DNA of 64,000 bases from Lachnospiraceae bacterium (lineage in GTDB: Bacteria > Bacillota > Clostridia > Lachnospirales > Lachnospiraceae), in contig CABJAW010000013.1 of the NCBI GenBank assembly GCA_902363665.1, forward strand, positions 1 to 64,000, written 5' to 3'. Shown in pieces: positions 34,099 through 43,244 of this stretch. Position 1 is the stretch's first letter, and each line of letters starts with the position of its first letter. The notes beneath the pieces were generated by a model. It saw only the letters and a program-made list of their open reading frames with translations, was not told the DNA's origin and made no database searches. The translations under genes and the position numbers were made by a program.

Positions 34099-34983
34099 TC
34101 ACCGCCTCGGATGTGCCTCTTTATATACGCGGCGCACCTGCTCGAAATTGAGATCCCGATAGATCTGCGTCGTCGCGATATCGGAATGACCCAGCATTTG
34201 CTGAACACTCTTTAAGTCCGCGCCGTTCTGCACCAGATGTGCAGCAAAGGAATGGCGCAGCGTATGCGGTGTGATATCCGCTGTGATCCCGGCTCTCGAC
34301 GCGTACTGCTTGATCAGTTTCCAGAAGCCCTGACGGCTCATCCCGGAACCGGAGCAGTTCACAAAAAGGAACTCACTGCCATCTTCCCGCACCAGATACA
34401 TGCGGCCATGCTGAAGATAATGATCCAGTGCTGCCTTGGCATTGTCGCCAAACGGAATCACGCGCTCCTTTTCCCCATCGCGGCACACCACATAGTTCAG
34501 GATCAGATTGACATCGGAAAGCTTTACGGTAATCAACTCAGACACACGCATACCGGTCGCATACAGAAGCTCCAGCATCGCCTTGTCCCGAAGTTCCTTC
34601 GGACTTGACCCGGACGGCTGCTCCAGAAGGCGTACCGTCTCTTCCATGCTCAGTACCTCCGGAAGCTTTTTTTCGATATGCGGCGCTTTGATGGATTCTG
34701 CCGGATCTTCTTTGATCTGGGCGCTTTTGCAGGCATAATGAAAAAAAGCTTTCATTGAAGCCACATTTCTTGAAACTGTCGCAGTCGACAATCCCTGCTT
34801 TTCCAGATAGAGTACATACGAATTCAGGCTTGTGGAAGTCACACTCTCCACATCCGCAATCCCTTGCTCCTCAAAATAATTCTCCATCTTTTTCAGATCA
34901 CGCTGATACGAACTGACCGTACTCTGTGATGCGTTTTTTGTCTCTTTTAAATAGTCGATAAACAGAGGCAGTTCAAATCCCAT
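34099..34983 (-). CDS. xerD: Site-specific tyrosine recombinase XerD
   Basis: Tyrosine recombinase that resolves chromosome dimers at dif. 294 residues with the N-terminal SAM-like core-binding domain and the catalytic domain: Arg in ATGMRVSEL, Lys in the beta-hairpin region, HTLRHSFA (His, Arg), LGHSDIATTQIY (His, Tyr nucleophile). The start at 34983 (MGFELPLF) is favoured because GGGGA lies seven bases upstream; an ATG six bases earlier is too close to that site. It lies downstream of spoIIM, as in many clostridia and bacilli, which supports a housekeeping Xer rather than a mobile integrase. Confidence 0.93.
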   Translation of the reverse strand: MGFELPLFIDYLKETKNASQSTVSSYQRDLKKMENYFEEQGIADVESVTSTSLNSYVLYLEKQGLSTATVSRNVASMKAFFHYACKSAQIKEDPAESIKAPHIEKKLPEVLSMEETVRLLEQPSGSSPKELRDKAMLELLYATGMRVSELITVKLSDVNLILNYVVCRDGEKERVIPFGDNAKAALDHYLQHGRMYLVREDGSEFLFVNCSGSGMSRQGFWKLIKQYASRAGITADITPHTLRHSFAAHLVQNGADLKSVQQMLGHSDIATTQIYRDLNFEQVRRVYKEAHPRR

Positions 34984-35281
34984 ACCCATTTCCCCAGCTT
35001 TCCAAAAATCCCCTACACGCGCTTCGATCTCTTCAGACAGCTGTATGGCACATTTTGTCTTTTGTTATCCCGTCTGTCTTTTGCGCTGTCGAATTTCATA
35101 AGTAAATGTATTATACGCAATTTATGATGTAAAATCAACGGTAAAAATGACGCAAAATTGTCAAAAAATCCAGCATTTTCAAGGGTTTACAAGATTTCGT
35201 TCTGTTTCTTCCATATGGCACCAGATATAGTTGCCGCACTGATTTCTGCTGTCTGTTTTCCTGTAATTTTATATCAAGTTC

Positions 35282-35423
35282 ATAACTGTTCAGAGCCAAG
35301 CAAAATTTCATAAAACAGGCGGAAAATGCTTGCATTTTTAAGCCTGTTTTTGAAATTTTATTTGGCGGATACGCCACACCGACGAAATGCGTAGCATTTT
35401 GGAGGTTGGCTCTGAACAGTTAC
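35282..35423 (+). mobile_element. MITE copy 4 (IS66-like ends) with near-perfect target duplication
   Basis: 142-bp copy whose sequence matches copy 3 except for the first base (A for G). Flanking octamers are TCAAGTTC (35274-35281) and TAAAGTTC (35424-35431), one mismatch, consistent with an 8-bp target duplication that has since mutated. Confidence 0.87.
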
Positions 35424-35442
35424 TAAAGTTCTTCCAATCAAA

Positions 35443-35490
35443 GCGGATATTCGAAACCCGCTCCGTTGCTTATTCAGCTTCCTGAATACA
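35443..35490. repeat. Palindromic intergenic repeat, GCGGAT family
   Basis: GCGGAT-ATTCGAA-ACCCGC, then CTCCGTTGCTTATTCAG-CTTC-CTGAATA. The CTCCGYWGCTTAT link between the first and second palindrome also occurs at 2592-2603, with a different second palindrome. Confidence 0.55.
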
Positions 35491-35499
35491 GCCGCTCCT

Positions 35500-36096
35500 T
35501 TACGCTCCTGTCAGGATTTTCAGAAAAATTTTTACACTCCAAAGCCCGAGAAATGTTTCCGCCGCGCAGCCGGATATACAGTACAGTACCATAGCGATCC
35601 AATCAATCTTCGCTCTTCTTGAAGGATACGGGAATACCCCTGCGCTGAAATCTTCCCGCGGCAGAGTGTGTGAGAGGAAAAGCTGCAGTTCCTTTTTCCA
35701 CTGCAGCCCGTAAAAAATCCACTGCGGCAGCGTGCAGCAAAAAAAGAGACCGATCCCCTGCACACCCTGCCTCAATGCAAAAAGTGAAAGCAGCATGCCG
35801 CCGGAGCACCCAAGCCACCCTGTAAAGAACAGATGCAGCCACAGTCCCAGCGGAGTATAGCTGCTCATCCACAGAAAAAGGAGGGTGCGCAGCCGACTGC
35901 TGAGCAGGTATCCAAAAATGGGCAAGAGCAGAACCTCCATCTCCTGCATCTTTTTCATTCCGTACAGGCTGAAAAATCCGGCATATGTTCCCTCCCGCAT
36001 CCGAAACACTTCCGGAAGTGCCACGCCTGCAAGGATTCCGAAAAGCAGGGCGGCTGCCAGACACAGATAAATTCCCTGACGTGTTTTGATTTTCAT
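35500..36096 (-). CDS. spoIIM: Stage II sporulation protein M
   Basis: Membrane component of the SpoIIDMP engulfment complex (peptidoglycan remodelling by the mother cell). 198 residues, five hydrophobic segments (about 10-29, 50-68, 72-92, 95-132 and 170-195) arranged as in the SpoIIM/DUF95 family, including the SGGMLLSLFALRQGVQGIGL stretch (98-117) and the LPQWIFYGLQ turn. Sequence similarity in this family is low, so recognition rests on pattern plus the xerD neighbour. The ribosome site is weak. Confidence 0.8.
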   Translation of the reverse strand: MKIKTRQGIYLCLAAALLFGILAGVALPEVFRMREGTYAGFFSLYGMKKMQEMEVLLLPIFGYLLSSRLRTLLFLWMSSYTPLGLWLHLFFTGWLGCSGGMLLSLFALRQGVQGIGLFFCCTLPQWIFYGLQWKKELQLFLSHTLPREDFSAGVFPYPSRRAKIDWIAMVLYCISGCAAETFLGLWSVKIFLKILTGA

Positions 36097-36167
36097 ACCA
36101 GGCCAACGCAGCTTTTTTTACAGTGTATGAAGAGGCAGCCTGTTTATGCAGACAATTTATGATATCA

Positions 36168-37388
36168 TCATCGCTCCGCCAGATACCGCTTCAGCCCCTC
36201 ATAAATTTCCTCTTCTGACGGCGGACATCCTTTGATGCAGTATGCAAATCCGGACGTGCAAATTCCGACGCCAAGCTTACCGCTCTTGCCGCGGTATCCC
36301 TGTCCGATACAGATTTTTTCCTGAAGCGCTTCAAGAAGTCCCTCTTCCTTCAGACGATCGAGCACTGGAAGCAGGCTCCCGTAGCAGGCACTGCACGACT
36401 CAACCTCCTCAACCGCGTCACGCACTGTCACTACTTTTTGCGCATACGGAATCTCCTCGTCCCAGATCTCATCGCCGGATAGAAAACGTAACTGCACACT
36501 TTCGTCACACGCTTCTCCCGAAAGTTTCCCAGTACCGCTTGATTTCTCTGTTTCCGTTCTTTCCTCTGTCAGATCCATATTGGCTGTATGGCATTGCTCG
36601 CACACCGCCACCTGTATATTTGTCAGATCCGCGCTGCCCGCGCCGAGCGCTTCCGCCATCCCGATATATGGCACCTCACTGCAGTCATAGTGCAGCAGGT
36701 TACAGACGTATGCATCGAGAAGCACCGGATCGGCTGCTGCCATAATGCAGTTGCGCACCACCGGATTGCCGCCGTCCTCAAAATCGAGATCGCCGCAGAT
36801 ATGGTCTGCGACAATAAAATCCTGATGAATGCCAAGCGCCAGATGTGCGATCGGCCGGTGCAGCCCCATTGCATGAAAATGGCGTTTCTCTGCATTCGGA
36901 AGCAGCCCCTTCATGTTTTTCAGTGCGCAGGTGATTTTCGTCTGGCAGTGCCCTTTTACCACCGGCACGTTAATCAGAAAATCAAACGTTTTCACACAGT
37001 TTGTAAGACGCAGTTTCAAACCACCGCAGTCCTCTTCAAAGGAGCCTTCCTTCTGCGCATCAATCAGACGAACGCCGTACTTTTCTGCCAGCTCATAATA
37101 TCCGCAGACCTCCATCACCTCCGCTGTACAGTCTCCAACCCATGAGCCCTCCGCAATCGTAAGATTCCGGCAGCCGTGCTCCTGCAGATACTCGATGATT
37201 CCAGAAACCACCTCCGGATGCGTCGTTGCCCCGAGAAACGCCGGTGTCGGCGCGACGAGGTTCGGCTTGATTCCGATCCGGCAGTTTTTATCTGGAAGCC
37301 TTCCGATCAAATCTGCCGCCTCAAGCAGCTGCTTCGTCATTTCTTTATAATCTTCTCCGTATATTTTAATAATCTGGTTTTTTTCCAA
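36168..37388 (-). CDS. DUF362 domain-containing protein
   Basis: 406-residue protein of the DUF362 family, of unproven function. Recognisable are GIKPNLVAPTPAFLGATTHP near the N-terminus (about 42-61), VPVVKGHCQTKITCALKNMKG (landmark KGH...TKIT...KN..G, about 142-162) and GNPVVRNCIMAAADPVLLD. No bound ferredoxin domain of the CxxCxxC type is visible, although some relatives have one; the C-terminus holds scattered Cys (CSACYG, KGCPP). The start is TTG at 37388, chosen because GGGAGG lies eight bases upstream. Downstream of tpiA but separated by a terminator. Confidence 0.8.
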   Translation of the reverse strand: MEKNQIIKIYGEDYKEMTKQLLEAADLIGRLPDKNCRIGIKPNLVAPTPAFLGATTHPEVVSGIIEYLQEHGCRNLTIAEGSWVGDCTAEVMEVCGYYELAEKYGVRLIDAQKEGSFEEDCGGLKLRLTNCVKTFDFLINVPVVKGHCQTKITCALKNMKGLLPNAEKRHFHAMGLHRPIAHLALGIHQDFIVADHICGDLDFEDGGNPVVRNCIMAAADPVLLDAYVCNLLHYDCSEVPYIGMAEALGAGSADLTNIQVAVCEQCHTANMDLTEERTETEKSSGTGKLSGEACDESVQLRFLSGDEIWDEEIPYAQKVVTVRDAVEEVESCSACYGSLLPVLDRLKEEGLLEALQEKICIGQGYRGKSGKLGVGICTSGFAYCIKGCPPSEEEIYEGLKRYLAER

Positions 37389-37448
37389 AGATAAATCCTC
37401 CCTGTTATCGATTTGCCATAGATATGTCAGACTATCAAGATGAATTGT

Positions 37449-37497
37449 AAAACGCCCCCGAACACAACTTTCATTGCATCCGGAGGCGTCTTTTTAT
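37449..37497 (-). terminator. Terminator downstream of tpiA
   Basis: GACGCCTCCGG and CGGGGGCGTTTT form a stem with a 20-nt loop on the minus strand; the plus strand has GGCGTCTTTTT, so it could act in both directions. Confidence 0.75.
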
Positions 37498-37532
37498 TTC
37501 TCGTTTGGACTCATTTGCCAAAAATGGCTTTT

Positions 37533-38285
37533 TTATTTGTTATAATTTACGATCTTACCGAAGTCCGGCTTCAGAGCCGCTCCGCCGATCAGACCACCGT
37601 CGATGTCCGGCTTGGAAAGGAGCTCAGCTGCGTTGCCTGCATTCATGGATCCGCCGTACTGGATGCGAACTGCCTCTGCAGTTGCCTCATCGTACATCTC
37701 AGCGATGGTGTGACGAATCATTGCGCAAACTTCCTGTGCCTGGTCAGCCGTTGCAGTCTTGCCGGTTCCGATTGCCCAGATTGGCTCATATGCGATTACC
37801 ATGGTCTTTACCTGATCAGCAGTTACGCCTTCCAGATCTGCTTTGATCTGAAGATTGATCCAGTCTTTGTATGCATTTCTCTCACGGAGCTCCAGAGACT
37901 CGCCGCAGCAAAGAATCGGAGTCAGGCCGGAAGCAAATGCCTTGAGCACTTTCTTGTTCAGAAGCGCATCATCCTCTTTGAAGTAGTCACGACGCTCGGA
38001 ATGTCCGATGATGACATACTTAACGCCTGCATCCAGAAGCATCGGAGCAGAGATCTCTCCTGTGTATGCTCCCTTGTCCTCAATGTAGAAGTTCTCAGCG
38101 CCAACTGCTACGTCGGAACCCTTAACAGCTTCTACAACCGGTACGATATCGATTGCCGGTACGCAATATACAACATCTACATCCGGATTTACTACGAGAT
38201 CTTTCAGAGTATTTACTAATTCTACTGCCTGGCTCGGAGTCATGTTCATTTTCCAGTTGCCAGCGATAATTTTCTTTCTTGCCAT
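37533..38285 (-). CDS. tpiA: Triosephosphate isomerase
   Basis: Interconverts dihydroxyacetone phosphate and glyceraldehyde 3-phosphate. 250 residues; complete (beta/alpha)8 barrel with GNWKMN (Lys12 region), GHSERRDYF (catalytic His), [14 protein letters not shown] (catalytic Glu) and the phosphate-binding GGAALKPDF end. GAGGA precedes the ATG. Last gene of the gap-pgk-tpiA group; a small reading frame lies between it and pgk. Confidence 0.97.
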   Translation of the reverse strand: MARKKIIAGNWKMNMTPSQAVELVNTLKDLVVNPDVDVVYCVPAIDIVPVVEAVKGSDVAVGAENFYIEDKGAYTGEISAPMLLDAGVKYVIIGHSERRDYFKEDDALLNKKVLKAFASGLTPILCCGESLELRERNAYKDWINLQIKADLEGVTADQVKTMVIAYEPIWAIGTGKTATADQAQEVCAMIRHTIAEMYDEATAEAVRIQYGGSMNAGNAAELLSKPDIDGGLIGGAALKPDFGKIVNYNK

Positions 38286-38354
38286 TTTCGTATCCTCTTT
38301 TTCTCAGATTACAAATCCTTTATGGATCTCATCTGGTATCTGCTGCCTGTTCTG

Positions 38355-38400
38355 CGGCAGGCGAATCGGACTTGCCCCAATCCGCCTCTGCTCATAACAA
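38355..38400. repeat. Palindromic repeat between the small ORF and tpiA
   Basis: CGGACTTGCCCCAATCCG resembles the GCGGAT-family palindrome. It is preceded by a CTGCCTG-TTCTG-CGGCAGG hairpin and followed by CTGCTCATAAC, which recurs near 25139. Confidence 0.4.
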
Positions 38401-38411
38401 AGCACCCTCAG

Positions 38412-38594
38412 TTAATTTTCTTTCAGATACTGACGGAGCTGCTGCACGTACTCTTCCATGCGGATTCGGTCAACCGTAACCTGCGTGTTGGAAAAAAGCG
38501 CGTATTTTGCAGAATTGAGATAAGACTCAAGCTCGTCCAGCACCTCATTTACTTTCTTTATTTTATTTGAGAAAGCTTCCTCTTTATTTATCAT
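38412..38594 (-). CDS. Small charged protein between pgk and tpiA
   Basis: 60-residue frame starting inside the end of pgk (overlap 11 nt, different frame). The sequence is helical and charged ([17 protein letters not shown]...[16 protein letters not shown]) and looks coiled-coil-like; the middle [16 protein letters not shown] faintly recalls small DivIVA/ATPase-like helical proteins, which is a guess. Its ribosome site is poor, so expression would depend on coupling to pgk. It may be a genuine small protein; a chance frame is possible. Confidence 0.5.
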   Translation of the reverse strand: MINKEEAFSNKIKKVNEVLDELESYLNSAKYALFSNTQVTVDRIRMEEYVQQLRQYLKEN

Positions 38595-39804
38595 CTGCAG
38601 CTACAACGCCTGGAAGATCCTTGCCCTCAAGGAACTCGAGGGAAGCTCCGCCGCCAGTGGAGATGTGGCTCATCTTGTCACCAAAGCCAAGCTGGTTGAC
38701 TGCTGCTGCGGAATCGCCGCCGCCGATGATCGTGGTAGCATCTGTCTCTGCAAGAGCCTTTGCCACTGCAATTGTTCCCTTTGCAAGGATCGGGTTCTCG
38801 AACACGCCCATCGGTCCGTTCCATACAACGGTCTTTGCAGTCTTTACAGCGTCTGCGTACAGAGCTGCTGTCTCTGCTCCGATATCAAGGCCCATCATAT
38901 CAGCCGGGATTGCGTCAGCCTTCACTACGGAAACCTCAATCTGAGCATCAATCGGTGACGGGAATGCCTTTGCGATCGTGGTATCTACCGGAAGCAGAAG
39001 CTTCTTGCCAAGCTTTTCTGCTTTCTCGATCATCTCTTTGCAATAATCAAGCTTTGTATCGTCAACGAGGGAAGTACCTACTTCCAGTCCCTTTGCTTTC
39101 AGGAAGGTGTAAGCCATACCGCCGCCGATGATCAGGGTATCGCACTTCTCAAGCAGATTGGAGATAACATTCAGCTTGTCTGCCACCTTTGCACCGCCAA
39201 GGATTGCTACGAACGGTCTTACCGGATTGTTTACTGCATTGCCAAGGAAATCGATCTCCTTCTGCATCAGGTATCCAACTACGTTCTCGCCGCCTTTTGC
39301 AGTGATGAATTTTGTTACACCTGCAACGGATGCATGTGCTCTGTGAGAAGAACCGAATGCATCGCATACGTAGATATCTGCCAGGTCAGCCAGCTCTTTG
39401 CTGAACTCTTCGCCGTTCTTTGTCTCCTCTGCGCCACGGAAACGGGTATTCTGAAGAAGCACAACGTCGCCGTCTTTCATTGCTTCTACTGCCTTTGTAG
39501 CAGCTTCGCCGGTTACGTGATAATCAGAAACAAAGGTTACTTCCTTGCCAAGCTTCTCGGAAAGACGCTTCGCAACCGGAGCAAGGGACTCGCCCTCGTT
39601 CGGGCCATTCTTTACTTTTCCAAGGTGAGAGCACAGAATTACCTTGCCGCCGTCAGCGATCAGCTTCTTGATCGTCGGAAGTGCTGCAACGATACGTGTC
39701 TCATCTGTGATCACGCCATCTTTGAGCGGAACGTTAAAATCGCATCTTACAAGGACGCGTTTTCCTTTTGCATTAATGTCATCAACTGTTTTCTTGTTGA
39801 GCAT
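38584..39804 (-). CDS. pgk: Phosphoglycerate kinase
   Basis: Makes ATP from 1,3-bisphosphoglycerate in glycolysis. 406 residues; two-domain kinase with [23 protein letters not shown], the hinge region, [12 protein letters not shown] and the C-terminal nucleotide site GGGDSAAAV and [19 protein letters not shown] precedes the ATG. A strong terminator hairpin separates it from gap upstream, so it either has its own promoter or depends on read-through. Confidence 0.97.
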   Translation of the reverse strand: MLNKKTVDDINAKGKRVLVRCDFNVPLKDGVITDETRIVAALPTIKKLIADGGKVILCSHLGKVKNGPNEGESLAPVAKRLSEKLGKEVTFVSDYHVTGEAATKAVEAMKDGDVVLLQNTRFRGAEETKNGEEFSKELADLADIYVCDAFGSSHRAHASVAGVTKFITAKGGENVVGYLMQKEIDFLGNAVNNPVRPFVAILGGAKVADKLNVISNLLEKCDTLIIGGGMAYTFLKAKGLEVGTSLVDDTKLDYCKEMIEKAEKLGKKLLLPVDTTIAKAFPSPIDAQIEVSVVKADAIPADMMGLDIGAETAALYADAVKTAKTVVWNGPMGVFENPILAKGTIAVAKALAETDATTIIGGGDSAAAVNQLGFGDKMSHISTGGGASLEFLEGKDLPGVVAADDK

Positions 39805-39837
39805 TGGTATTTCCTCCTTATGCTGTCAATTAGCCAA

Positions 39838-39877
39838 AAAGAAGAGGTCCGGTCCAATCAGACCGGACCTCTTTTCA
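39838..39877 (-). terminator. Intrinsic terminator of gap
   Basis: On the minus strand AAAGAGGTCCGGTC-TGATT-GGACCGGACCTCTT is followed by CTTTTTGG. It lies about 20 bp after the gap stop and 34 bp before pgk. Confidence 0.88.
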
Positions 39878-39896
39878 GGTCTTACTTAAAAACTGA

Positions 39897-40910
39897 TTAT
39901 GCAAGCTCTGCGAAGTACTTGATTGTACGAACCATCTGGCTTACGTAAGAGTTCTCGTTGTCATACCATGAAACAACCTGTACCTGGGAAGTACCGTTGC
40001 CAAGGTTTACTACCATAGTCTGAGTAGCATCGAACAGAGAACCAAATCTCATACCAACGATATCAGAAGATACGATCTCGTCTGTGTTGTATCCGAAGGA
40101 CTCGGTAGTCTGAGCCTTCATAGCTGCGTTGATACCATCAACAGTAGCCTCGCCCTTAACAACTGCGTTCAGGATTGTGGTTGATCCTGTCGGGGTCGGT
40201 ACACGCTGTGCAGCACCGATCAGTTTGCCGTTCAGTTCCGGAATAACAAGACCGATTGCCTTAGCTGCTCCTGTGGAGTTCGGAACGATATTTACAGCAC
40301 CTGCACGGGATCTTCTGAGGTCACCCTTTCTCTGCGGTCCGTCAAGGATCATCTGATCGCCTGTGTAAGCATGGATTGTGCACATGATACCAGACTCGAT
40401 CGGCATATAGTCATTCAGAGCTTTTGCCATCGGAGCCAGGCAGTTTGTTGTACAGGAAGCTGCAGAAATAACTGTATCATCCTTTGTCAGAGTCTTGTGG
40501 TTTACATTGTAAACGATGGTCGGAAGATCATTTCCTGCCGGAGCGGAGATAACAACCTTCTTTGCGCCTGCTGCGATATGAGCAGAAGCTTTCTCTTTGG
40601 ATGTGTAGAAGCCGGTGCACTCCAGAACTACATCTACTCCAAGCTCTCCCCACGGAAGATCCTTAGCATCTTTCTCAGCGTAGATCTTGATGGTCTTGCC
40701 ATCAACTGTGATGCTGTCCTCGCCAGCGCTTACAGTCTCAGCCAGAGCGTATTTACCCTGTGATGAATCATATTTTAATAAGTGAGCCAGCATCTTCGGG
40801 CTTGTCAGATCGTTGATTGCAACTACTTCATAACCCTCAGCGCCAAACATCTGTCTGAATGCCAGACGACCGATACGTCCAAAACCATTGATTGCAACTT
40901 TTACTGCCAT
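39897..40910 (-). CDS. gap: Glyceraldehyde-3-phosphate dehydrogenase (type I)
   Basis: NAD-dependent phosphorylating dehydrogenase of glycolysis. 337 residues: Rossmann N-terminus [16 protein letters not shown], catalytic [12 protein letters not shown] (nucleophilic Cys), [20 protein letters not shown] (landmark RRSRA, anion site) and the NAD-contacting WYDNE near the end. AGGAGG precedes the ATG. A promoter at 41132-41160 would give a leader of more than 200 nt. First of the gap-pgk-tpiA group. Confidence 0.97.
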   Translation of the reverse strand: MAVKVAINGFGRIGRLAFRQMFGAEGYEVVAINDLTSPKMLAHLLKYDSSQGKYALAETVSAGEDSITVDGKTIKIYAEKDAKDLPWGELGVDVVLECTGFYTSKEKASAHIAAGAKKVVISAPAGNDLPTIVYNVNHKTLTKDDTVISAASCTTNCLAPMAKALNDYMPIESGIMCTIHAYTGDQMILDGPQRKGDLRRSRAGAVNIVPNSTGAAKAIGLVIPELNGKLIGAAQRVPTPTGSTTILNAVVKGEATVDGINAAMKAQTTESFGYNTDEIVSSDIVGMRFGSLFDATQTMVVNLGNGTSQVQVVSWYDNENSYVSQMVRTIKYFAELA

Positions 40911-41326
40911 GATTACAATTCCTCCTAAATGTAATTTGATAGTATGTTGGGTACCGTGTAGTGTACCATTGCATACCGCCGATACCTACTGCTGAACACG
41001 GCTTTCTGTCCGATGCATCAGCTGTCCCTAAACCGTCCGTTTCCGGTCGGCAGCCTGCAATGATACATTACCCGTAAGAATCTTCGATGTATTGTAAAAA
41101 TACATTGTTAAATTTCTCCCAACCTATATGTATTCTACCCAATTTGTTCCAAAAATTCAAGCCCCAATCTGTGTTATCTTCAAATTTTTGTGGACTTTTT
41201 GCATCTCATCCGATAATATGTTTATCAAATGTGCATTTTGCTGGTATCTTTTTACTGAATCAGGACGGCTGCCGCACGGATTGCGGATCTCCGCCTGCCC
41301 TGCCCCCAAAAGAAAGGAATAATTTT
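40911..41326. other. Divergent intergenic region gap / PHP phosphatase
   Basis: 416 bp with no gene. It includes the gap promoter (41132-41160), the long gap leader and the upstream region of the plus-strand phosphatase gene. No riboswitch class was recognised. A direct repeat ATGTATTGTAAAAATACATTG near 41082-41107 contains a TGTATT...AATACA stem. Confidence 0.5.
41132..41160 (-). promoter_or_regulatory. Probable promoter of gap
   Basis: Minus-strand TTGAAT (41155-41160), 17-bp spacer, TAGAAT (41132-41137). The predicted start near 41125 leaves a leader of about 215 nt before the gap ATG. Confidence 0.5.
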
Positions 41327-42133
41327 ATGCCGATCTGCCATGATTTTCATCTGCACTCCTCTTTTTCCGCCGATTCCGACGCCGCTCCCGCTTCGATGAT
41401 TGAGCGTGCGGTCGCCCTTGGACTTAACGGCATGTGCTTCACTGAACATCTTGATCTGGACTGCCCGCCGGAAGGGCCCGATTTCGCCCTCGATCTGGAT
41501 GCCTATTTTCCGGAAATTGACCGGCTGAAGCAAAGGTACCGCGGCCAGATCCGCATCGGAACCGGGCTCGAATTCGGAATGCAGCGGCCTCATGCAGCGT
41601 ATTTTCAGGGTCTTGTCCGCAGCCATCCATTTGACTTCGTAATCGGTTCCGTGCACTTTATCGACGGAAAGGATCCTTACTATCCTTCATTTTTTGAGAA
41701 AAAAAGTGAGGAAGAAGCCTATGCGGACTACTTTCGGGAGGTCCGGGCTCTTCTCGATCTGTATCCGGATTTTGATACCCTCGGACACCTCGACTACATC
41801 GTACGCTATGGCCCGAACCAGAACCGTTTCTATTCCTACGCGCGCTACGCGGATGTGATCGATCCTGTTCTTCGCCACCTCATCTCGCATGGAAAATGCC
41901 TTGAAGTCAACAGTGCCGGATTAAAATATGGCCTCGGCGAAACAAACCCGGCCAGGGACGTGCTCAGGCGATACCGCGAGCTTGGCGGTGAGCTGCTCAC
42001 GGTCGGTTCGGATGCTCACGCACCGGAACATCTTGCTTATGATTTTCCGGTCGTGCTTAACATGCTCCTTGATCTTGATTTTCACTACTACACTGTTTTT
42101 TCCGAAAGAAACGCAGAAATGCTCCGGCTGTAA
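41327..42133 (+). CDS. PHP-domain histidinol-phosphatase
   Basis: Metal-dependent phosphatase of the PHP family, probably histidinol phosphate phosphatase (HisK type). 268 residues with the N-terminal metal motif DFHLHSSFSADS, FTEHLDLD, the mid-motif GSVHFIDG, LGHLDYIVRYG and the C-terminal GSDAHAPEHLAYDF. The start at 41327 (MPICHDFH) has AAAGGA upstream; longer in-frame starts lie in the gap promoter region. It is monocistronic, with no other histidine gene nearby, so the substrate is inferred from family. Confidence 0.88.
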   Translation: MPICHDFHLHSSFSADSDAAPASMIERAVALGLNGMCFTEHLDLDCPPEGPDFALDLDAYFPEIDRLKQRYRGQIRIGTGLEFGMQRPHAAYFQGLVRSHPFDFVIGSVHFIDGKDPYYPSFFEKKSEEEAYADYFREVRALLDLYPDFDTLGHLDYIVRYGPNQNRFYSYARYADVIDPVLRHLISHGKCLEVNSAGLKYGLGETNPARDVLRRYRELGGELLTVGSDAHAPEHLAYDFPVVLNMLLDLDFHYYTVFSERNAEMLRL

Positions 42134-42150
42134 AACCGGAGCATTTTTAT
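42116..42150 (+). terminator. Intrinsic terminator overlapping the phosphatase stop codon
   Basis: AAATGCTCCGG-CTGTAAAA-CCGGAGCATTTTT. The stop codon lies in the loop. The convergent carboxypeptidase gene ends two bases beyond, so the hairpin may serve both genes. Confidence 0.88.
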
Positions 42151-42151
42151 C

Positions 42152-43234
42152 TCATTTCATGCTCTCTGTCGGTGCAATCTGATTATACGCCAGAAACGCA
42201 TCACTGATATGATACGTCGCCGAATTGGTGTCCTGCGCCCATCCGGCTGTCACGAGAATATAGATCCGGCCGTCAATCTTTGCCGCGCTTGCCAGACAGT
42301 GGCCTGCCTCATCAGTATAGCCTGTCTTTCCACCGATGATCTCGCCGCCGTTTACTGCCTCATCTGTCGTATTTTTGAACATTGTGCTCCAGAACGTAAA
42401 ACCATCCGGATGCTGCTCCGTCGCCGGTGCCGTATAAAAATGGGTCGTGAAGACTTCATAGAACGTCTTGTTTTTCACAGCTGCCTGCAGGATCTTTCCG
42501 ATTTCATGCGGTGTCGAATACTGATCATCGTTATGCAGTCCTGTCACATTTGTAAAATGAGTCCCTGTCAGCCCCAGTTTTTCAGCGTTTGCATTCATTT
42601 TCTCCACAAACGCCTCCTGAGATCCGGCTGATTCCAGTGCAAGCTGTACGCAGCATTCTGCTCCTGACGGGAGCAGCGCCCCGTAAAGCAGTTCTCTTGC
42701 TGTCACCTGCTCCCCCGGTTCAAATCCGGCACGCGACGCATCCTGCTCATACAGTGCATCGTATATGTCATAGGACATCTGGATTTTTACGTCCAGGTCA
42801 TCGATCGTTTCGATTGCCGTGAGCACCGTCATAATCTTCACCATCGATGCCGGATAGATCCTGTCATCTCCGTTTTTAGATGCCAGCACCGTACCGGTCT
42901 CATCATCTAACAGGATTGCATAGGGGCTGTCAAGTTTCGTAAGATCCACCTGGATCTGATCCAGCAACTTCTGCGTTTTCCCTGTCTGTTTTTCCTTCCA
43001 CAATGAAAAAATCCACGCCCCGGCCAGACAGACGGCAGCCGTCATCAGTATAACAAGCAGCCAGATGAGCAGACGGCTGTCCCGTCTGCGTCTTCTGCCT
43101 GCTGCCTGTCTTTTCGGTATTCCTTTTTTTCGTTCCGGCTGCTTGTCCGCGTACCGGCTTCCGCCCTGCGGCCTGTCAAATCCGGAAATCACTTCTGAGT
43201 GCATCGCACTCTTTTTTTTGAATGTCTTTTTCAT
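42152..43234 (-). CDS. S11 D-Ala-D-Ala carboxypeptidase-like protein, paralogue 3
   Basis: Membrane-anchored serine peptidase of the PBP5 family. 360 residues: a long basic cytosolic N-terminus with RRRRRDSR, one transmembrane helix (about 53-73) and the catalytic domain with SxxK in PASMVKIM and KTG in GGKTGYTDEAGH. The second motif reads LPSGAECC, so the Asn of the usual SxN is Ala. There is no clear C-terminal PBP5_C domain. GGGAG precedes the ATG, and the gene starts inside the spacer after mnmA, probably co-transcribed with it. Confidence 0.87.
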   Translation of the reverse strand: MKKTFKKKSAMHSEVISGFDRPQGGSRYADKQPERKKGIPKRQAAGRRRRRDSRLLIWLLVILMTAAVCLAGAWIFSLWKEKQTGKTQKLLDQIQVDLTKLDSPYAILLDDETGTVLASKNGDDRIYPASMVKIMTVLTAIETIDDLDVKIQMSYDIYDALYEQDASRAGFEPGEQVTARELLYGALLPSGAECCVQLALESAGSQEAFVEKMNANAEKLGLTGTHFTNVTGLHNDDQYSTPHEIGKILQAAVKNKTFYEVFTTHFYTAPATEQHPDGFTFWSTMFKNTTDEAVNGGEIIGGKTGYTDEAGHCLASAAKIDGRIYILVTAGWAQDTNSATYHISDAFLAYNQIAPTESMK

Positions 43235-43244
43235 CTGACTCCCG

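Larger units (their letters stand above)
34984..35499. other. 516-bp intergenic region between xerD and spoIIM
   Basis: No gene is seen. It contains MITE copy 4 (35282-35423), a GCGGAT-family palindrome with a neighbouring TTCAG/CTGAA stem (35443-35490), and AT-rich DNA upstream of xerD that presumably carries its promoter. Confidence 0.6.

Noticed and set aside
34099..34983. Phage or transposon integrase
   Set aside because: Length, motif spacing and the spoIIM neighbour fit chromosomal XerD; no phage genes or att-like repeats are nearby.
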